Made by a program: the position numbers and the translations under genes. The notes beneath the pieces are model-generated. The model was given only the letters and a program-made list of their open reading frames with translations. It was not told where the DNA came from and ran no database searches. A stretch of DNA of 64,000 nt from NCBI GenBank assembly GCA_025200525.1, contig CM045759.1, positions 6,448,001-6,512,000 of the forward strand, in the 5' to 3' direction. Shown piece by piece: positions 1-10,740 of this stretch (the first letter of the stretch is position 1; each line of letters opens with the position of its first letter). The stretch comes from Camellia lanceoleosa. Lineage: Eukaryota > Streptophyta > Magnoliopsida > Ericales > Theaceae.

Positions 1-310
1 TTTTTTATTTTTATTTTTACTTATTTAAATTGCACAAGTATTGCATCTACTAACTGCTAATTATTATCTATACTGTTATACTATTATGTACATGTCTTTT
101 AGTGTCCTGAATACTTTGTTTGTCCTCACGCCACGCAGCACATGATTTTTTCTATTAAAAAAAAAATTAGATAGCTAAGTTAACAAGACCTTACTCTAGG
201 AGAATGAAACTTTTACCACTTGAACCCCACACATATTATGATACTAATTTTTTTTATTATTATTTTTACTTATTTGAATTGCACACACATTGCTCAAATT
301 GCTTGTAAAT
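1..310. other. AT-rich flank with a short direct repeat
   Basis: No gene is seen. A stretch of about 45 bases (T-rich run, then TTACTTATTT and an ATTGCAC-containing end) at 1-46 recurs with few changes at 249-295. The first copy is followed by TGCATCTACTAACTGCTAAT, which resembles a decayed Helitron-like 3' end of the kind better seen at 16440 and 35298. The last five bases (306-310, TAAAT) are the left target-site duplication of the next element. Confidence 0.4.
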
Positions 311-1930
311 TGTAACGCCCTCAAAATAAACCCATAATTCATACAATATTGACATGCTCAGACATAAAAGAAATAAGCATAATTACATTTCATCAGAGTG
401 TCCATTACAAAATGTAGTACATGTTGACAACAAAAGTAAACGCCCTATAAGCTTACAACTTTCCAAGTCAACACTTGGGTTACAAAAAGGAGAGTACTAA
501 CTCAATACACAAAATAAGCCCTTGGCTTGATATACATGTAATATAAAAATGTAATCACAAAAGATGTCCCAGCCACTAAGCCTCTCAAGCTATGTCCTTG
601 GAGGTGGCATGCTACCTGTACCTGAAAATGATGTCCCATATAGGGTGAGCCACAGCCCAGTAGAAATATACTAAACCAACTATAAACAATGACTAAAATA
701 ACAGCATTCGATAGATGGTCCACACTTATATTCCAACTTATATCGTATTACAATTTCATGACAGTCATGTCCATGTTACAATTCATTTTCCCTTTCCTAT
801 TCGACTCTAAGTTTGAAAACAAGACTCAGAACTTGGCTAAACAATTTAATGAGATTGTAACTCATCACTAAAATACTTTCGAAATTCATGATGGATACAC
901 GTTTTGGTGCTGTATCAATAACACATAAAATCACTTCCATACTTCACAAATGATACACATTGTAGTGCTGTACCAATAAAACAAGAACACTTCCATACTT
1001 CACAAATAATACACATTTTGTTGCTGTATCAATATATCATAGAAACACTTCTATACTTCACAAATGATACACATTGTAGTGCTGTATCAATGTCAAACAA
1101 TTTTCGGTTTAGAGGTCCATCCCCCATCTTCCCCTAAACCGTGGAATACATCCCCCATTTCCTCCCACACAAAACAATGTATATAAGCAATTATCATATA
1201 CAAGTTCAATCAATCAATACAAAATTTGATGTATTATACCAACCGCTATAATCGATAGCATACCCAATTGATTAGTTCTAGTTTGCCTAATCATCATGCA
1301 TTGTCTACAACAATCAAGACTATCCTCTACCGAAACCCAAAGCAGTTATTTCTAAACAGAAAATAAATGTACCAAATGGATAAAATATCAACATTTTGTC
1401 TAAGTGAGCGATAAATTAATCCAACTACACCCTTTAATCCCATAATTCTCCAATTCCAATATTGTCAATTCAATTTCTCATATCTCAAAATTAATTATAC
1501 AAATTAATTTTTTTACCAAACTAATTAGGGCATTATCCCATATTTCACATAACAATCCTAAGGTTCCATTTCCATCAATATTCCAACATTAGCTCCTTTT
1601 CTCAATGTATTACATACATATGGGTATATATATATATATGAAAACCCCCTCTTTTGTAAATTACACAAAGACCCCAAACGTTTCCAAAATTACCCAACAA
1701 TCCCCAATATATCAAAATGCCAAAATTTAAAGACAAAGCTCATAAGATGGAGTAGGATATCCCTATCTCGAAGTTAGAGCTCAAATGGAGAAGAAGACCG
1801 AAAACCAACGTGCTCCAAATCCAATAATTTTTAGATTAAAACGAAGCCCTCAACCCACTCTATCTTTTATACAAAGGACTCAGGATAGAAACTCACTATA
1901 GGTAGATCAATCCCTAGAGACAAGACAAGT

Positions 1931-1932
<2 letters not shown>

Positions 1933-1964
<32 letters not shown>
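1933..1964. repeat. (AG)n microsatellite
   Basis: About 16 uninterrupted AG dinucleotides inside the dispersed element, just left of its CTCGAGCG cluster. The related copy at 17142-19268 has only short GAGA runs at the equivalent place, so the tract length is variable between copies. Confidence 0.9.
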
Positions 1965-1966
<2 letters not shown>

Positions 1967-2039
1967 GGATCTAGGGTTTGCAAAAGAAAGAAGATGAAAA
2001 AGTGAAGTTTTTCCCGCTGCTGCCTACTGATATACAACA

Positions 2040-2425
2040 GGCTCGCTCGAGCGAAGAATTTGATCGCTCGAGTGACCAGACACAAAGAACTCTCGCTCGA
2101 GCGTAGAAAGCCTCGCTCGAGCCAACAATTCGATGCTTCTGGTCTACAACCCACAAGCACGCTCGAGCGCAGAATGCTCGCTTGAGCGAAGGAACCCAAA
2201 ACATACACCTCGCTTGCTCGAGCGAAGGAAAGCTCGCTCGAGCCAAGGAACATAGCTCTCAGGTCAAAATGAGACGCAGACGCACGCTCGAGCACAAGAC
2301 TTCTCGTTCAAGCCACCAGACATAAGAACTCAACTCTCGCTCGAGCGAAGAAACCCTGGCTCGAGCGAAGGATCTAAAACACAGAGCTCGCTCGAGCGAC
2401 AAAAGTCTCGCTTGAGCGAAGAACC
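2040..2425. repeat. Cluster of near-palindromic CTCGAGCG motifs, copy 1
   Basis: Roughly 14 occurrences of a core like CTCGCTCGAGCGAAG, with single-base variants, are spaced mostly 20-40 bases apart over about 370 bases. CGCTCGAGCG is self-complementary, so each unit can pair with itself or with its neighbours. Variants are mostly C to T or G to A at CpG (CTTGAG, CTCAAG, CGAGTG), as expected for a methylated repeat. The same arrangement occurs at 18745-19085. Confidence 0.85.
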
Positions 2426-2722
2426 AAAATCCTGGGCAGCAACCATTTGCTCCTAATCATTCCCAACCTGAAACAAACCTGCCCAACACATCCTATAATT
2501 CAAATACAAAGTATTGAAAGACAGAAACAATTTATAAATAACATCAACTCCACGGAACCTAAGTCCGGAATACAATAATCAAAGGAGGAAGAACTAGGAT
2601 CGCTATAACTAAATCTTTTGTAAAGTTAGTTATAGTTTGTCGATTACACAATGCACTTAAATATAATCATAACATTTTCCTTCCATATGAAAACAAGTTT
2701 TATTGTGTTTTATGACATACAG

Positions 2723-3675
2723 CAAGGCAAAAAGTGAGGGCCATGCTTTGGAGAGTCTTGGAATTATTAGGTAATGGACGAGAAGTACTAGTTAATTAAA
2801 CATACATTGATTCAGTTATCTCTATTTTAGTACTCCTTTTTTTCCTTTTTTTTTTAGTTGTACACACATCGATTCAATTATAACTTACCATATCTACGAT
2901 TTTTGCAATTGCAGTGCCTCCCATTAAACACATACAACACATACGAGAGCAAAAATTGAAGCACAATCAAGCACTCAAACTAGTCAAATACTTATGTGAG
3001 CAAGTTAGATCTTTAGAAGACTTGAAAGCTTATAGATCACTTGCTAAACATCCACTCCTTGTAGTAGCAAATTCAGGGATTCACGAGATTATAGAAGAGA
3101 TTGTGAATTCGTTTCCTAGAGCAATTCTTGCTAAAGACTCAGAAGATCGAAACATATTTCAACTCGCAGTTATAAAGCGCCATGAAAATGTTTTCAACCT
3201 CTTGTATCAAATGGGTGAGTATAAACAATATATCACGCGATTGGAAGAAGATAATGGGAACACACTGCTACACTTGGTTGGAAACCAAGCACCTATAGAG
3301 AAACTCAATGTTGTTCCTGGTGCAAACAGATGCAAACAGAAGTTACAATGGTTTAAGGTAATACAATACTTCTTTCTAATCTAAGGACTAATTACTGATG
3401 TATGTTACTAATGTTTGTTTGTGAGCATCTACATTTCTTTAGCCAGTATGTGTGTTTTCAATTTAAGATCAAGCAATAATTTTCCAAAATTTAGTCTTAA
3501 AAAAGACAAATACATTGATCCATTATTTCAAAATGTTTGGCTATCATACAAGAAATGGAGAAGTTTGTGAACCCTTGTTCTATAGAAAAGCAAAATGACG
3601 ATGGAGAAACTCCTTCAACAGTTTTCACCAATAAACACATGGATTTAGTAGTTGAAGGAGAGAAATGGATGAAAA
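2723..3675 (+). pseudogene. Ankyrin/PGG-domain protein gene A, 5' part of the surviving exons
   Basis: Three exon pieces of an ITN1/ACD6-type ankyrin protein are visible. A short exon at 2723-2770 (after acceptor AG 2721-2722, donor GT at 2771) ends in phase 1 and joins in frame to 2915-3357, making the family segment around VPPIKHIQHI and ALKLVKYLCEQV, then ankyrin-like text (NIFQLAVIKRHENVFNLLYQ, DNGNTLLHLVG). The donor is GTAATA at 3358. The next exon, 3552-3675, reads EMEKFVNPCSIEKQN and DDGETPSTVFT. Its acceptor now reads ACAA before GAAATG, where ACAG would be expected, so the nearest usable AG shifts the frame by one. The exon is cut at 3675 by the copia element; the 5-base duplication GAAAA (3671-3675, 8731-8735) marks the site. 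The N-terminal ankyrin exons are absent, perhaps beyond the left edge. Confidence 0.82.
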
Positions 3676-3882
3676 TGTGAGAATAGTAGTGTTCATTTTC
3701 CTTTTCCTTTTAGGATTAGGAATTAGTGTTAGTGTTCTAATCTAATAGCATTCTCTATCAGTGGTGTATTCTTTATCAGTGGTGTATTTTGTTTAGGATT
3801 AGGATTTAGCATTCTATATATTTGTGTGATGTATTCTTTGTTCAAGGCAATCTAATATACAGTTTTGTTTAGAAAACTTACA
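3676..3882 (+). repeat. 5' LTR of the copia element
   Basis: 207 bp, TG..CA ends. It matches the 3' LTR apart from four substitutions (near bases 12 and 20 and two in the ATTCTTTATCAGTGG segment). Five bases before it (GAAAA) repeat after the 3' LTR. Confidence 0.95.
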
Positions 3883-3894
3883 TAGTATCAGAGC
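3883..3894 (+). promoter_or_regulatory. Primer-binding site, tRNA-iMet type
   Basis: TAGTATCAGAGC directly abuts the 5' LTR. The usual initiator tRNA-Met complement is TGGTATCAGAGC, so there is one G to A change at the second base. Confidence 0.8.
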
Positions 3895-4192
3895 TGAGTT
3901 CGAAACCCTAGCCTGTAGAGTCGAAACCCTAGCTTGCAAAGTCGAAACCATAACATCAGAGCCTCTCTGCTCAAAGAACCCATCGGTCAGAATCGCGATC
4001 AATCATCGCGGCTCGCTTCATCAGATCTCTCTCACCTCGTTTTCATCTCGGTTCATCATCGCGACTCTCTCGCGATTATCGGACTGTTCTCTCTCTCTGG
4101 TGGCTTCATCTCGCCATCATCATGCGACTCTCTCGTGACTCGTCTGCTCGCTTCTTTTCCTCACGATCTCTGTCTGATTCGCTTCTCAGCTT

Positions 4193-4195
<3 letters not shown>

Positions 4196-4230
<35 letters not shown>
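4196..4230. repeat. (CT)n tract in copia leader
   Basis: A CT dinucleotide run in the untranslated leader between primer-binding site and gag; it continues a pyrimidine-rich stretch from about 4080. Confidence 0.85.
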
Positions 4231-4232
<2 letters not shown>

Positions 4233-4323
4233 AACTTGGCTATTTCCATTTAAAACCCTATTTCAGGATTATTGCACTAAAGCCCCATATTTGTCTATTT
4301 ATTACAAATTTTGTTTTATTACA

Positions 4324-7300
4324 ATGTCGGATACTAAAATCCAAGCCATCAAATGTAAACTCACTGGTGGCAATTATGCCTATTGGGCCAGTGTCATGAA
4401 GAATTTTCTTCTTGGTTAAAAAAAATGGGGCTATGTTTCTAGTTCTACTCTTCGTTCATCGAACTCGAAGGTAGAAGGGTATATGTCTTCCCGTGACACT
4501 TGGGATTGTGATAATAAGTTCTAACCTGGTTTCATAATTCTGTGGATGACCGTATTGGAATGAAGTTTTCCAAGTATAGTATTGCCAAGAAAGTATGGGA
4601 TTATTTACTCGGTGTTTATCAGCAGTCCAACTTTGCCAAGCGGTATGAGTTGGAAACAACTATTCAGAGTGCTCGTCAGCGGGATCAAACTATTCAGGAC
4701 TTTTATATTGAGATGACAGGTCTCTGGGATTAGTTGGCTCTTATGGAACCACCTAGTCTTAAGATACTAGATGCTTATATTGAGTTTCGGGAATAGGGTC
4801 GTTTAGTCCAATTCTTAACAGCTCTCTCCCCTCAGTATGAGGCTATTTGAGGTGGCATCCTTCACCAATCTCCTCTTCTCTCTGTGGATACTATTGTTCA
4901 TGAACTCCTCTCCGAAGAAACCCGTCTTAAGACGGCCAGTTAGACTCTGCCTCCTTCTGTGTTCTTGGCTCCTGCCAAGCCGGCTTCAGGCACTGCGAAA
5001 CCCAAGAAAGGACCATTAGGGCCAGATGAGTGTGCTTTCTGTCATCAGAGGGGTCATTGGAAGAACAATTGTCCCAAAAAGGGACGCCACCGCCTCCGCC
5101 TTCTCGAGATCTGATTCTGGTTTTACTTGGTACTTTCGACCTTTTGTCATTTACATCAGCATCTACTCCGGCTCCCGATCCTGACTTGGCTTCCCTGAGT
5201 GCTCAGGTTGCACAACTTCAGCATATCATGTCCACCTCTCAGTCATCTCCATCTGCCTCCGCTCTTACCTCTCTTCATTTAGGTTTTCTTGGGTCTTCTT
5301 TAAGTATCCCTTCTTCTGTCTGGATTTTTGATTCTGGTGCCTCTCATCATATGACTCCTCATATTTCCTTACTTCAAAATTGTATTCCCCCACCCATTCC
5401 TATTACTATTAATACTGCTAATGGATCTGGTATGTCTTTTCTATCTGTTGGGTCTGTCTTACCCTCTGCTATGTCTGCTGTTACTATTTCTTCTATTTTT
5501 TATGTTCCTCAGTTATCTGTCAGTTTATTATCTATCAGTCAACTTGATGCGTCTGGTTTTGATGTTATCTTTTCCTCTTCTGTCTGTTGTGTGCAGGATC
5601 GGGTGTCCAAGAAGCAGATTGGGACTGCCCGTAGAATTGGAGACCTCTATGTGATCGAAAGCTTGCATCTCCCCTTATCCACCTCTCCAGCTACACTTTT
5701 CTCATTTCAGTTAGATTCTCAGTCGAGTTAGTTTTACTTATGGCATTCTCACCTCGGTCATTTGTCTGTTGACCGCTTACGGTCTTTAACTCAGTCAGGG
5801 TTGTTGGGTAAAGTTTCTCCTAGTCAAATTGATGAATGTCGGGGGTGTAAACTTGCTAAAATGTCAGCCTTACCATTTAATAAAAGTATCTCTATTTTTG
5901 TTTCTCCGTTTTCTCTTGTACATACTGATGTCTGGGGACCCTCTCCTGTTCTTACTAAAGGGGGCTCTGCATATTATGCGTCTTTTATTGACGACTGCAC
6001 CCGTTACACTTGAGTTTATCTTATGACTCATAAATCTGACTTCCACCAGATATATCGTACCTTCCAGCCTATGGTCGCTACACAATTTGGGTCTACTATT
6101 AAATTGTTGCGGTCTGACTTGGATGGGGAATACTTTAAAACTAAATTCTATAAATACTTGGCCAAATTGGGTACTATTCACCAAAGTTCTTGTACTGATA
6201 CACCTGCTCAAAATGGTCGAGCTGAGCGTAAACACTGTCATCTCCTTGAGACAGCTAGGTCTCTCCTTCTCTCTGCTTCCGTTCCTGCCCCGTTTTGAGG
6301 TGAGGCAATTCTTACTACGGCTTTTCTTCTCAACCGTATGCCTACCCCTCTTCTTTCTAGTCGGTCTCCTTATAAGGCTCTGTTTTCTCAACTTCCTACT
6401 TACTTCCTCCTTTGTGTGTTTGGGTCTGCTTGTTTTGTCCTTTTACCCCGTAAAGATATGACTAAACTTAGTGCTCGATCTGTCCTACGTGTCTTTTTGG
6501 GCTATAGTCTCACTCAGAAAGGTTATCGCTGTTATGACCTTGTTTCTCATTGCCTTTATGTCTCCCTCCATGTTGCCTTTCTCGAACGTCTATCTTACTT
6601 TCAACTTCCTCCTTTCACCGCTCCTGTTTTCAAAAAGGATTTGGTTCATATTGATCCATTTCCTTCTGAGATTCCGTCTGATGAGTACATCTCCACAGTT
6701 ACTCCTGAGCTTATTCCATATTCTCCTCCTACTTCACCTCTGGCTGCTTTTCCTCCTTCGGCCTCTTCTCCTTCTCCATTGTTAGTTTATTCTCGTCGCA
6801 AGGCTCCTCCTCCACCAAATTGCCTCTACCCCCATCACGATCCTCCCGCTTCCGACGACTCGATTCTCAAGACACAGATATCCTCCTCGAGCACGTCATC
6901 CTCCAAACAAGTTAGGTTGGTCTAATGCTTGCTTTTCTGCTTCCTATCGTACCTTTTTGTCTGCTATTCACTCTTTTGTAGAGCCTCAGTCTTACAAGGA
7001 AGCCTGTCAAGATCCTCATTGGGTTCAAGCTATGGAGGATGAGTTATTTGCTCTACAGAAAACTAGTACATAGGAGTTGGTTCCTTTGCTTGCTGGTAAG
7101 AATCTGGTTGGTTGCAAATGGGTCTACAAAGTTAAGACTCATTCTGATGGTTCTCTTGAGCGCTATAAAGCTCATCTAGTTGCCAAAGGTTTCTCCCAGG
7201 AATATGGTATTGATTATGAGGAGACGTTTGCTCATGTTGCCAAGATGACTACTATCCGTACTTTGAATTCTGTTGCTGCTATTCGTTCTTGGCCTCTTTA

Positions 7301-8509
7301 TCAGATGGATGTTAAGAATGCTTTTCTTAATGGCCATCTCACTGAGGAGGTTTACATGCGTCCTCCCCCTGGTCTTCACCATTCCTCTGGTCAAGTTTGT
7401 CATCTTCGGTGTGCTCTGTATGGTCTGAAGCAGTCTCTTCATACTTGGTATGATCGCTTTCAGACTGCTGTTACCAAGCTTGGATTTCATTCTTCTGGTT
7501 CCGACTCTGCTTTATTTCTGAGACATACCTCGACTGGTTTTGTTGCTCTCTTACTATATGTGGATGATATGATCATCATTGGCTCTGACTCTACTGCTAT
7601 CTCTGAGGTCAAGCAGCATCTTTTCCACACCTTCGAAATGAAGGATCTAGGACCATTACAGTATTTTCTTGGTATTGAAGTGGCTTCTTCTCTCAAGGGT
7701 TACTTTCTATCCCAAGCTAAGTATGCCAACGAGGTTATCTCTCGTGCCAGACTTACTGACACTAACCTTTCTGATACCCTCATTGAGTTTAATGTGAAGC
7801 TTAACACTACTGATGGTGTTCCTCTAGACGATCCCACGTTATATCGTGAACTTATGGGTTGTTTAGTCTATCTGACAGTTACTCGCCCTGATCTTGCCTA
7901 TGCTGTCCATGTGGTCAGTCAGTTTGTTTCTGCTCCTTGCTCTACACATTGAGCTGCTTTGCTTTGAATTCTTCGCTATCTTCTTAGTACTATCTTACGG
8001 GGCTTGCTATTCTCTTCTACTTCTTCGTTAGATTTGGTGGCCTATGCTGATGCTAATTGGGCTAGTGATGTTAATGATCGTAAATCTACTTCTAATTTCT
8101 GTCTATTTCTTGGCGATTCCCTGATTTCTTGGAAAAGCAAGAAACAAACTGTTGTTGCCCGTTCTACTGTCGAAGCTGAATATCGTGCTATGGCTCATGC
8201 TACTGCTGAAATTGTCTGGCTTCGTGGTCTCTTATCTGATTTGGGTATCCCTCAGTCTTCCCCGACCTCTCTCTATTGAGACAACCGAAGTGCTATTCAA
8301 ATTGCTCATAACACTATCTTTCATGAACGAACAAAGCATATTAAGATTGATTGTCATTTCATCCGTCAGCATCTACAGTCTGGCATTATCTCGCTTCCTT
8401 TTGTTTCTTCAACTCTGCAACTTGCTGATTTCTTTACCAAGACTCACACCACTGTTCGGTTTCGATTTTTGCTTGACAAACTCTCAGTGTTTTCTGCTCA
8501 AACACCTTG
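4324..8509 (+). pseudogene. Decayed copia gag-pol polyprotein
   Basis: The reading starts MSDTKIQAIKCKLTGGNYAY at 4324. Gag continues to a CX2CX4HX4C zinc knuckle at about 5029-5080 (CAFCHQRGHWKNNC). The protease has DSGASHHM near 5331. Integrase shows the pre-integrase HSHLGHLSVDRL segment, VHTDVWGPSP and QNGRAERKH. RT shows YQMDVKNAFLNG and LLYVDDMIIIG near 7553, and RNase H shows YADANWASD and KSKKQTVVARSTVEAEY. Nonsense codons are visible at 4417, 4731, 4794, 4848, 5729, 6011, 6296, 7071, 7950 and 8277; frameshifts lie near 4515 and 5085. Most of the stops are one C-to-T or G-to-A step from CAG, CGA or TGG, the decay expected of a methylated element. Confidence 0.93.
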
Positions 8510-8523
8510 AGTTTGAGCGGGGG

Positions 8524-8730
8524 TGTGAGAATAGGAGTGTTCGTTTTCCTTTTCCTTTTAGGATTAGGAATTAGTGTTAGTGTTCTAATCTAATAGCATT
8601 CTCTATCAGTGGTGTATTCTCTATTAGTGGTGTATTTTGTTTAGGATTAGGATTTAGCATTCTATATATTTGTGTGATGTATTCTTTGTTCAAGGCAATC
8701 TAATATACAGTTTTGTTTAGAAAACTTACA
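8524..8730 (+). repeat. 3' LTR of the copia element
   Basis: 207 bp, preceded by the polypurine tract at 8513-8523 and followed by the right copy of the target duplication GAAAA (8731-8735), after which PGG gene A resumes. Confidence 0.95.
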
Positions 8731-8735
8731 GAAAA

Positions 8736-9226
8736 ACCGAGCGACCTCATGCACAATTGCAGCAACACTCATTACTGCTATAGTATTTGCTGCTGCAATG
8801 ACTGTTCTAGGTGGGAACAATAACACAAGTGGACTCCCAATTTTCTCCACAGAAAAAGCATTTATCGTTTTTGTAGTTTCGGATGCAATTTCTCTATTCA
8901 TGTCCACCACTTCTCTTCTAATATTCTTGTCCATTCTCACTTCGCGATATATTGAAGACGATTTTCTCTATGTTCTTCTCCATAGGCTGATTATTGGCAT
9001 TATTACATTGTTCCTCTCCATAACAACCATGATTGTAGCCTTTAGCTCGACATTTTGTCTTATGTTGGGTGACAAGAACAGCTGGCTACTTAGTTTAGTT
9101 GTTACATCAACATGTTTACCAATTTCTTCTTTCATGCTCCTACAGTTCCCCCTCCTTGTGGATCTCATGTCTTCAACACATGGACCTAGCATTTTCGGCA
9201 AGCAAAGTAATCGGTCTTTTTATTAA
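8736..9226 (+). pseudogene. PGG gene A, transmembrane PGG-domain exon resumed after the copia insertion
   Basis: With one target-duplication copy removed, the phase carries across the insertion: the split asparagine codon and then RATSCTIAATLITAIVF continue KWMK. The rest is a typical PGG-domain C-terminus with four hydrophobic segments: AATLITAIVFAAAMTVLGG, FIVFVVSDAISLF through LLIFLSILT, LIIGIITLFLSITTMIVAF, and LLSLVVTSTCLPISSFMLL. It ends SNRSFY plus stop at 9224-9226. Family members are multi-pass membrane ankyrin proteins linked to salt and defence signalling (ITN1, ACD6). This exon itself is free of stops, so the copia insertion may be the lesion that killed the gene, together with the acceptor change near 3551. 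An AATAAA lies at about 9286-9291. Confidence 0.88.
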
Positions 9227-10536
9227 GATCAACAACAAGATGAAGAATTCCACGCATATATCATCTACTTTCATCCATTGTAACCAATAAATGGATTATG
9301 GTCCCTAAGTTTTCTTCCGTAATAAAAACATGTTGCAATGTTCAACATGAAAAATTGTGTGACAAACGATAGTAACATATAAAAGTGCAATGGATTTTGG
9401 AAAAATGTTTGTTTTGATTTAGATTTTGAAAAAGATTAAGAATTGCCACTTGGTTTCAGGGTAAATCAAGGAACCAAAATGTTTGACTCCAAAATAAGGC
9501 ATGGCCTAACTTCACTAAAGACTAGGTCTTTGCGGGCTAAGGCACAAGATGGGAAGGTGTGAGACACGTCTTGCCTGACCATAAGGCCAGCTTTTACTTA
9601 TCAGTATTGGTTCGTTAATTAAATTTGTTAGGCCTTTGATTTGGGGGTTCGGATCTCATGTTCCAAAAGCCTGTCCCAACTCTCTATCCCTTAATTCTCA
9701 TGCTGACATGTGTCTAGTCTTAAAGATCAATTATGACTCCGTTAGCCTTCTGTTTTGTATGGATTCTCTCTCCACCCAACAAATATGACTCATCTAAACC
9801 TGAAAATAGGAACAGAATCAGACAGATCGGCCATCTATCATCATCAAAGATTTCATGTTCTTGGCGATTGACACATACTATTTACAGATACCAGCAATCA
9901 AAAGTATTCGGAAGTAGCCATTGGTACCATTCATACCTGCAAACTAGATGTATGAACAAAACCAGCAAGATGTAAAATAGGGAAATTTGCGAATTAGGCT
10001 TACCTTAATTACACAACATATAGGTAGTTTATATGTGACATTATATATATATATATGGTGTTGTTAATATTAAAAGATGAGAAAGAGGGTGATTTGCCGC
10101 ATCGTCTTCGTCGTCGACGATTGGTAGCGGATCTCATGAAATTCGTAGCGCAACTGCGACGGCGAGCAGATCGGCATACTCCAACCAGGCAGATCGTGCA
10201 ATCAGCTCCGTTGAACTTTGAGATGCAGCAGATCAGCCACTGTCAAACATTTACAGTGACTGGATCTTACTATGGCTCCTTTTCGGGGCTGCGGAACAGC
10301 CACCTTGTGGTGATGATTTGGTCTGACCACGGTGATGAAGCCAAAACATAGATTAAGGTGCGCAGCAAGGTGGCGAGGACAACCACGAAGTCGGAAGGTA
10401 AGGGATATGGTAGATGAGTTTTGAATTGGGACAGGCTTTTGGAACAGGGGACCCGAAGCCTTGATTTGGACTGGATGAATGACAATTATGGAAAGCGATA
10501 CACACATAAATGAAGCTAATATAACTAAGTAGTGGA
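9227..10536. other. Intergenic DNA with a 19-bp inverted repeat enclosing GC-richer sequence
   Basis: No gene is recognised. The 19 bases at 9661-9679 (TTCCAAAAGCCTGTCCCAA) occur exactly inverted at 10426-10444, with weaker pairing beyond (GGTTCGG and CCCGAAGCC). Between them lies a GC-richer patch (about 10085-10380) with a 98-codon open frame, 10055-10351, rich in arginine and unlike any family I know. It could be a captured gene fragment or chance. Confidence 0.35.
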
Positions 10537-10722
10537 ATAGGGGAACTAATGATTCATCCCACTAAAAACACCACCACTAATAGTACTAATACATTAAAAA
10601 AGTGAAAAAAAAAAAAATACAACTCTAACACCAAAACATCACATCATTATTGGTGGGACTCATTGCCACCTAATTAGTAGGAGCACTAATTAGTGCTCCC
10701 ACTCATTTTCCATAGGGAAACT
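10537..10722. mobile_element. MITE, copy 1 (partner at 56094-56280)
   Basis: The segment with CCAAAACATCACATCATT, GGTGGGACTCA and the palindrome AGCACTAATTAGTGCT, ending CCCACTCATTTTCCAT, is matched in opposite orientation at 56094-56280. Termini are imperfect inverted repeats (CACTAATT-type). No coding capacity. Exact ends and target duplication are not resolved. Confidence 0.65.
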
Positions 10723-10740
10723 ACTCCATGGAATTGCAAC

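Larger units (their letters stand above)
311..2609. mobile_element. Dispersed ~2.3-kb element, copy 1 (possible solo LTR)
   Basis: The element starts TGTAACGCCC and ends GGATCGCTATAAC. It is flanked by the 5-base duplication TAAAT (306-310 and 2610-2614). A second copy at 17142-19268 has the same order of parts: AT-rich left half, AG or GAGA tract, CTCGAGCG cluster, and a GGATCGCTATA end. The 5-bp duplication and the GGGCGTTACA end on the minus strand fit a solo LTR or other non-autonomous retroelement lying antisense. The other end is not a canonical TG/CA, so the class is uncertain. It contains no credible protein gene; long minus-strand frames over the repeat cluster are low-complexity artefacts. 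Confidence 0.7.
3676..8730 (+). mobile_element. Ty1/copia LTR retrotransposon inserted in PGG gene A
   Basis: Complete structure of 5055 bp. Two 207-bp LTRs (3676-3882, 8524-8730) start TGTGAGAATAG and end AAAACTTACA. I count four mismatches between them, about 2 percent. The target-site duplication is GAAAA. A primer-binding site like TAGTATCAGAGC (initiator tRNA-Met type, one change) follows the 5' LTR, and a polypurine tract GAGCGGGGG precedes the 3' LTR. The order gag, protease, integrase, RT, RNase H places it in Ty1/copia. The short LTRs would suit the Ale-type lineage, but this is a guess. Many nonsense codons and frameshifts make it non-autonomous today. Confidence 0.95.

Noticed and set aside
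1867..2295. 142-codon minus-strand open frame rich in LERA/SSE
   Set aside because: It lies over the CTCGAGCG array and an (AG)n tract; all frames there are repetitive and open by composition.
2040..2425. CRISPR-like array of short repeats
   Set aside because: Units are self-complementary, degenerate and irregularly spaced, with no unique spacers or cas genes, in a plant transposon.
3814..4002. Minus-strand 62-codon frame repeated at 8662-8940
   Set aside because: Its shared C-terminal part is antisense LTR sequence present at both ends of the copia element.
9661..9679. LTR ends for the 19-bp inverted repeat region
   Set aside because: The repeats are inverted, not direct, and lack TG..CA ends; listed instead as a possible DNA-transposon trace.
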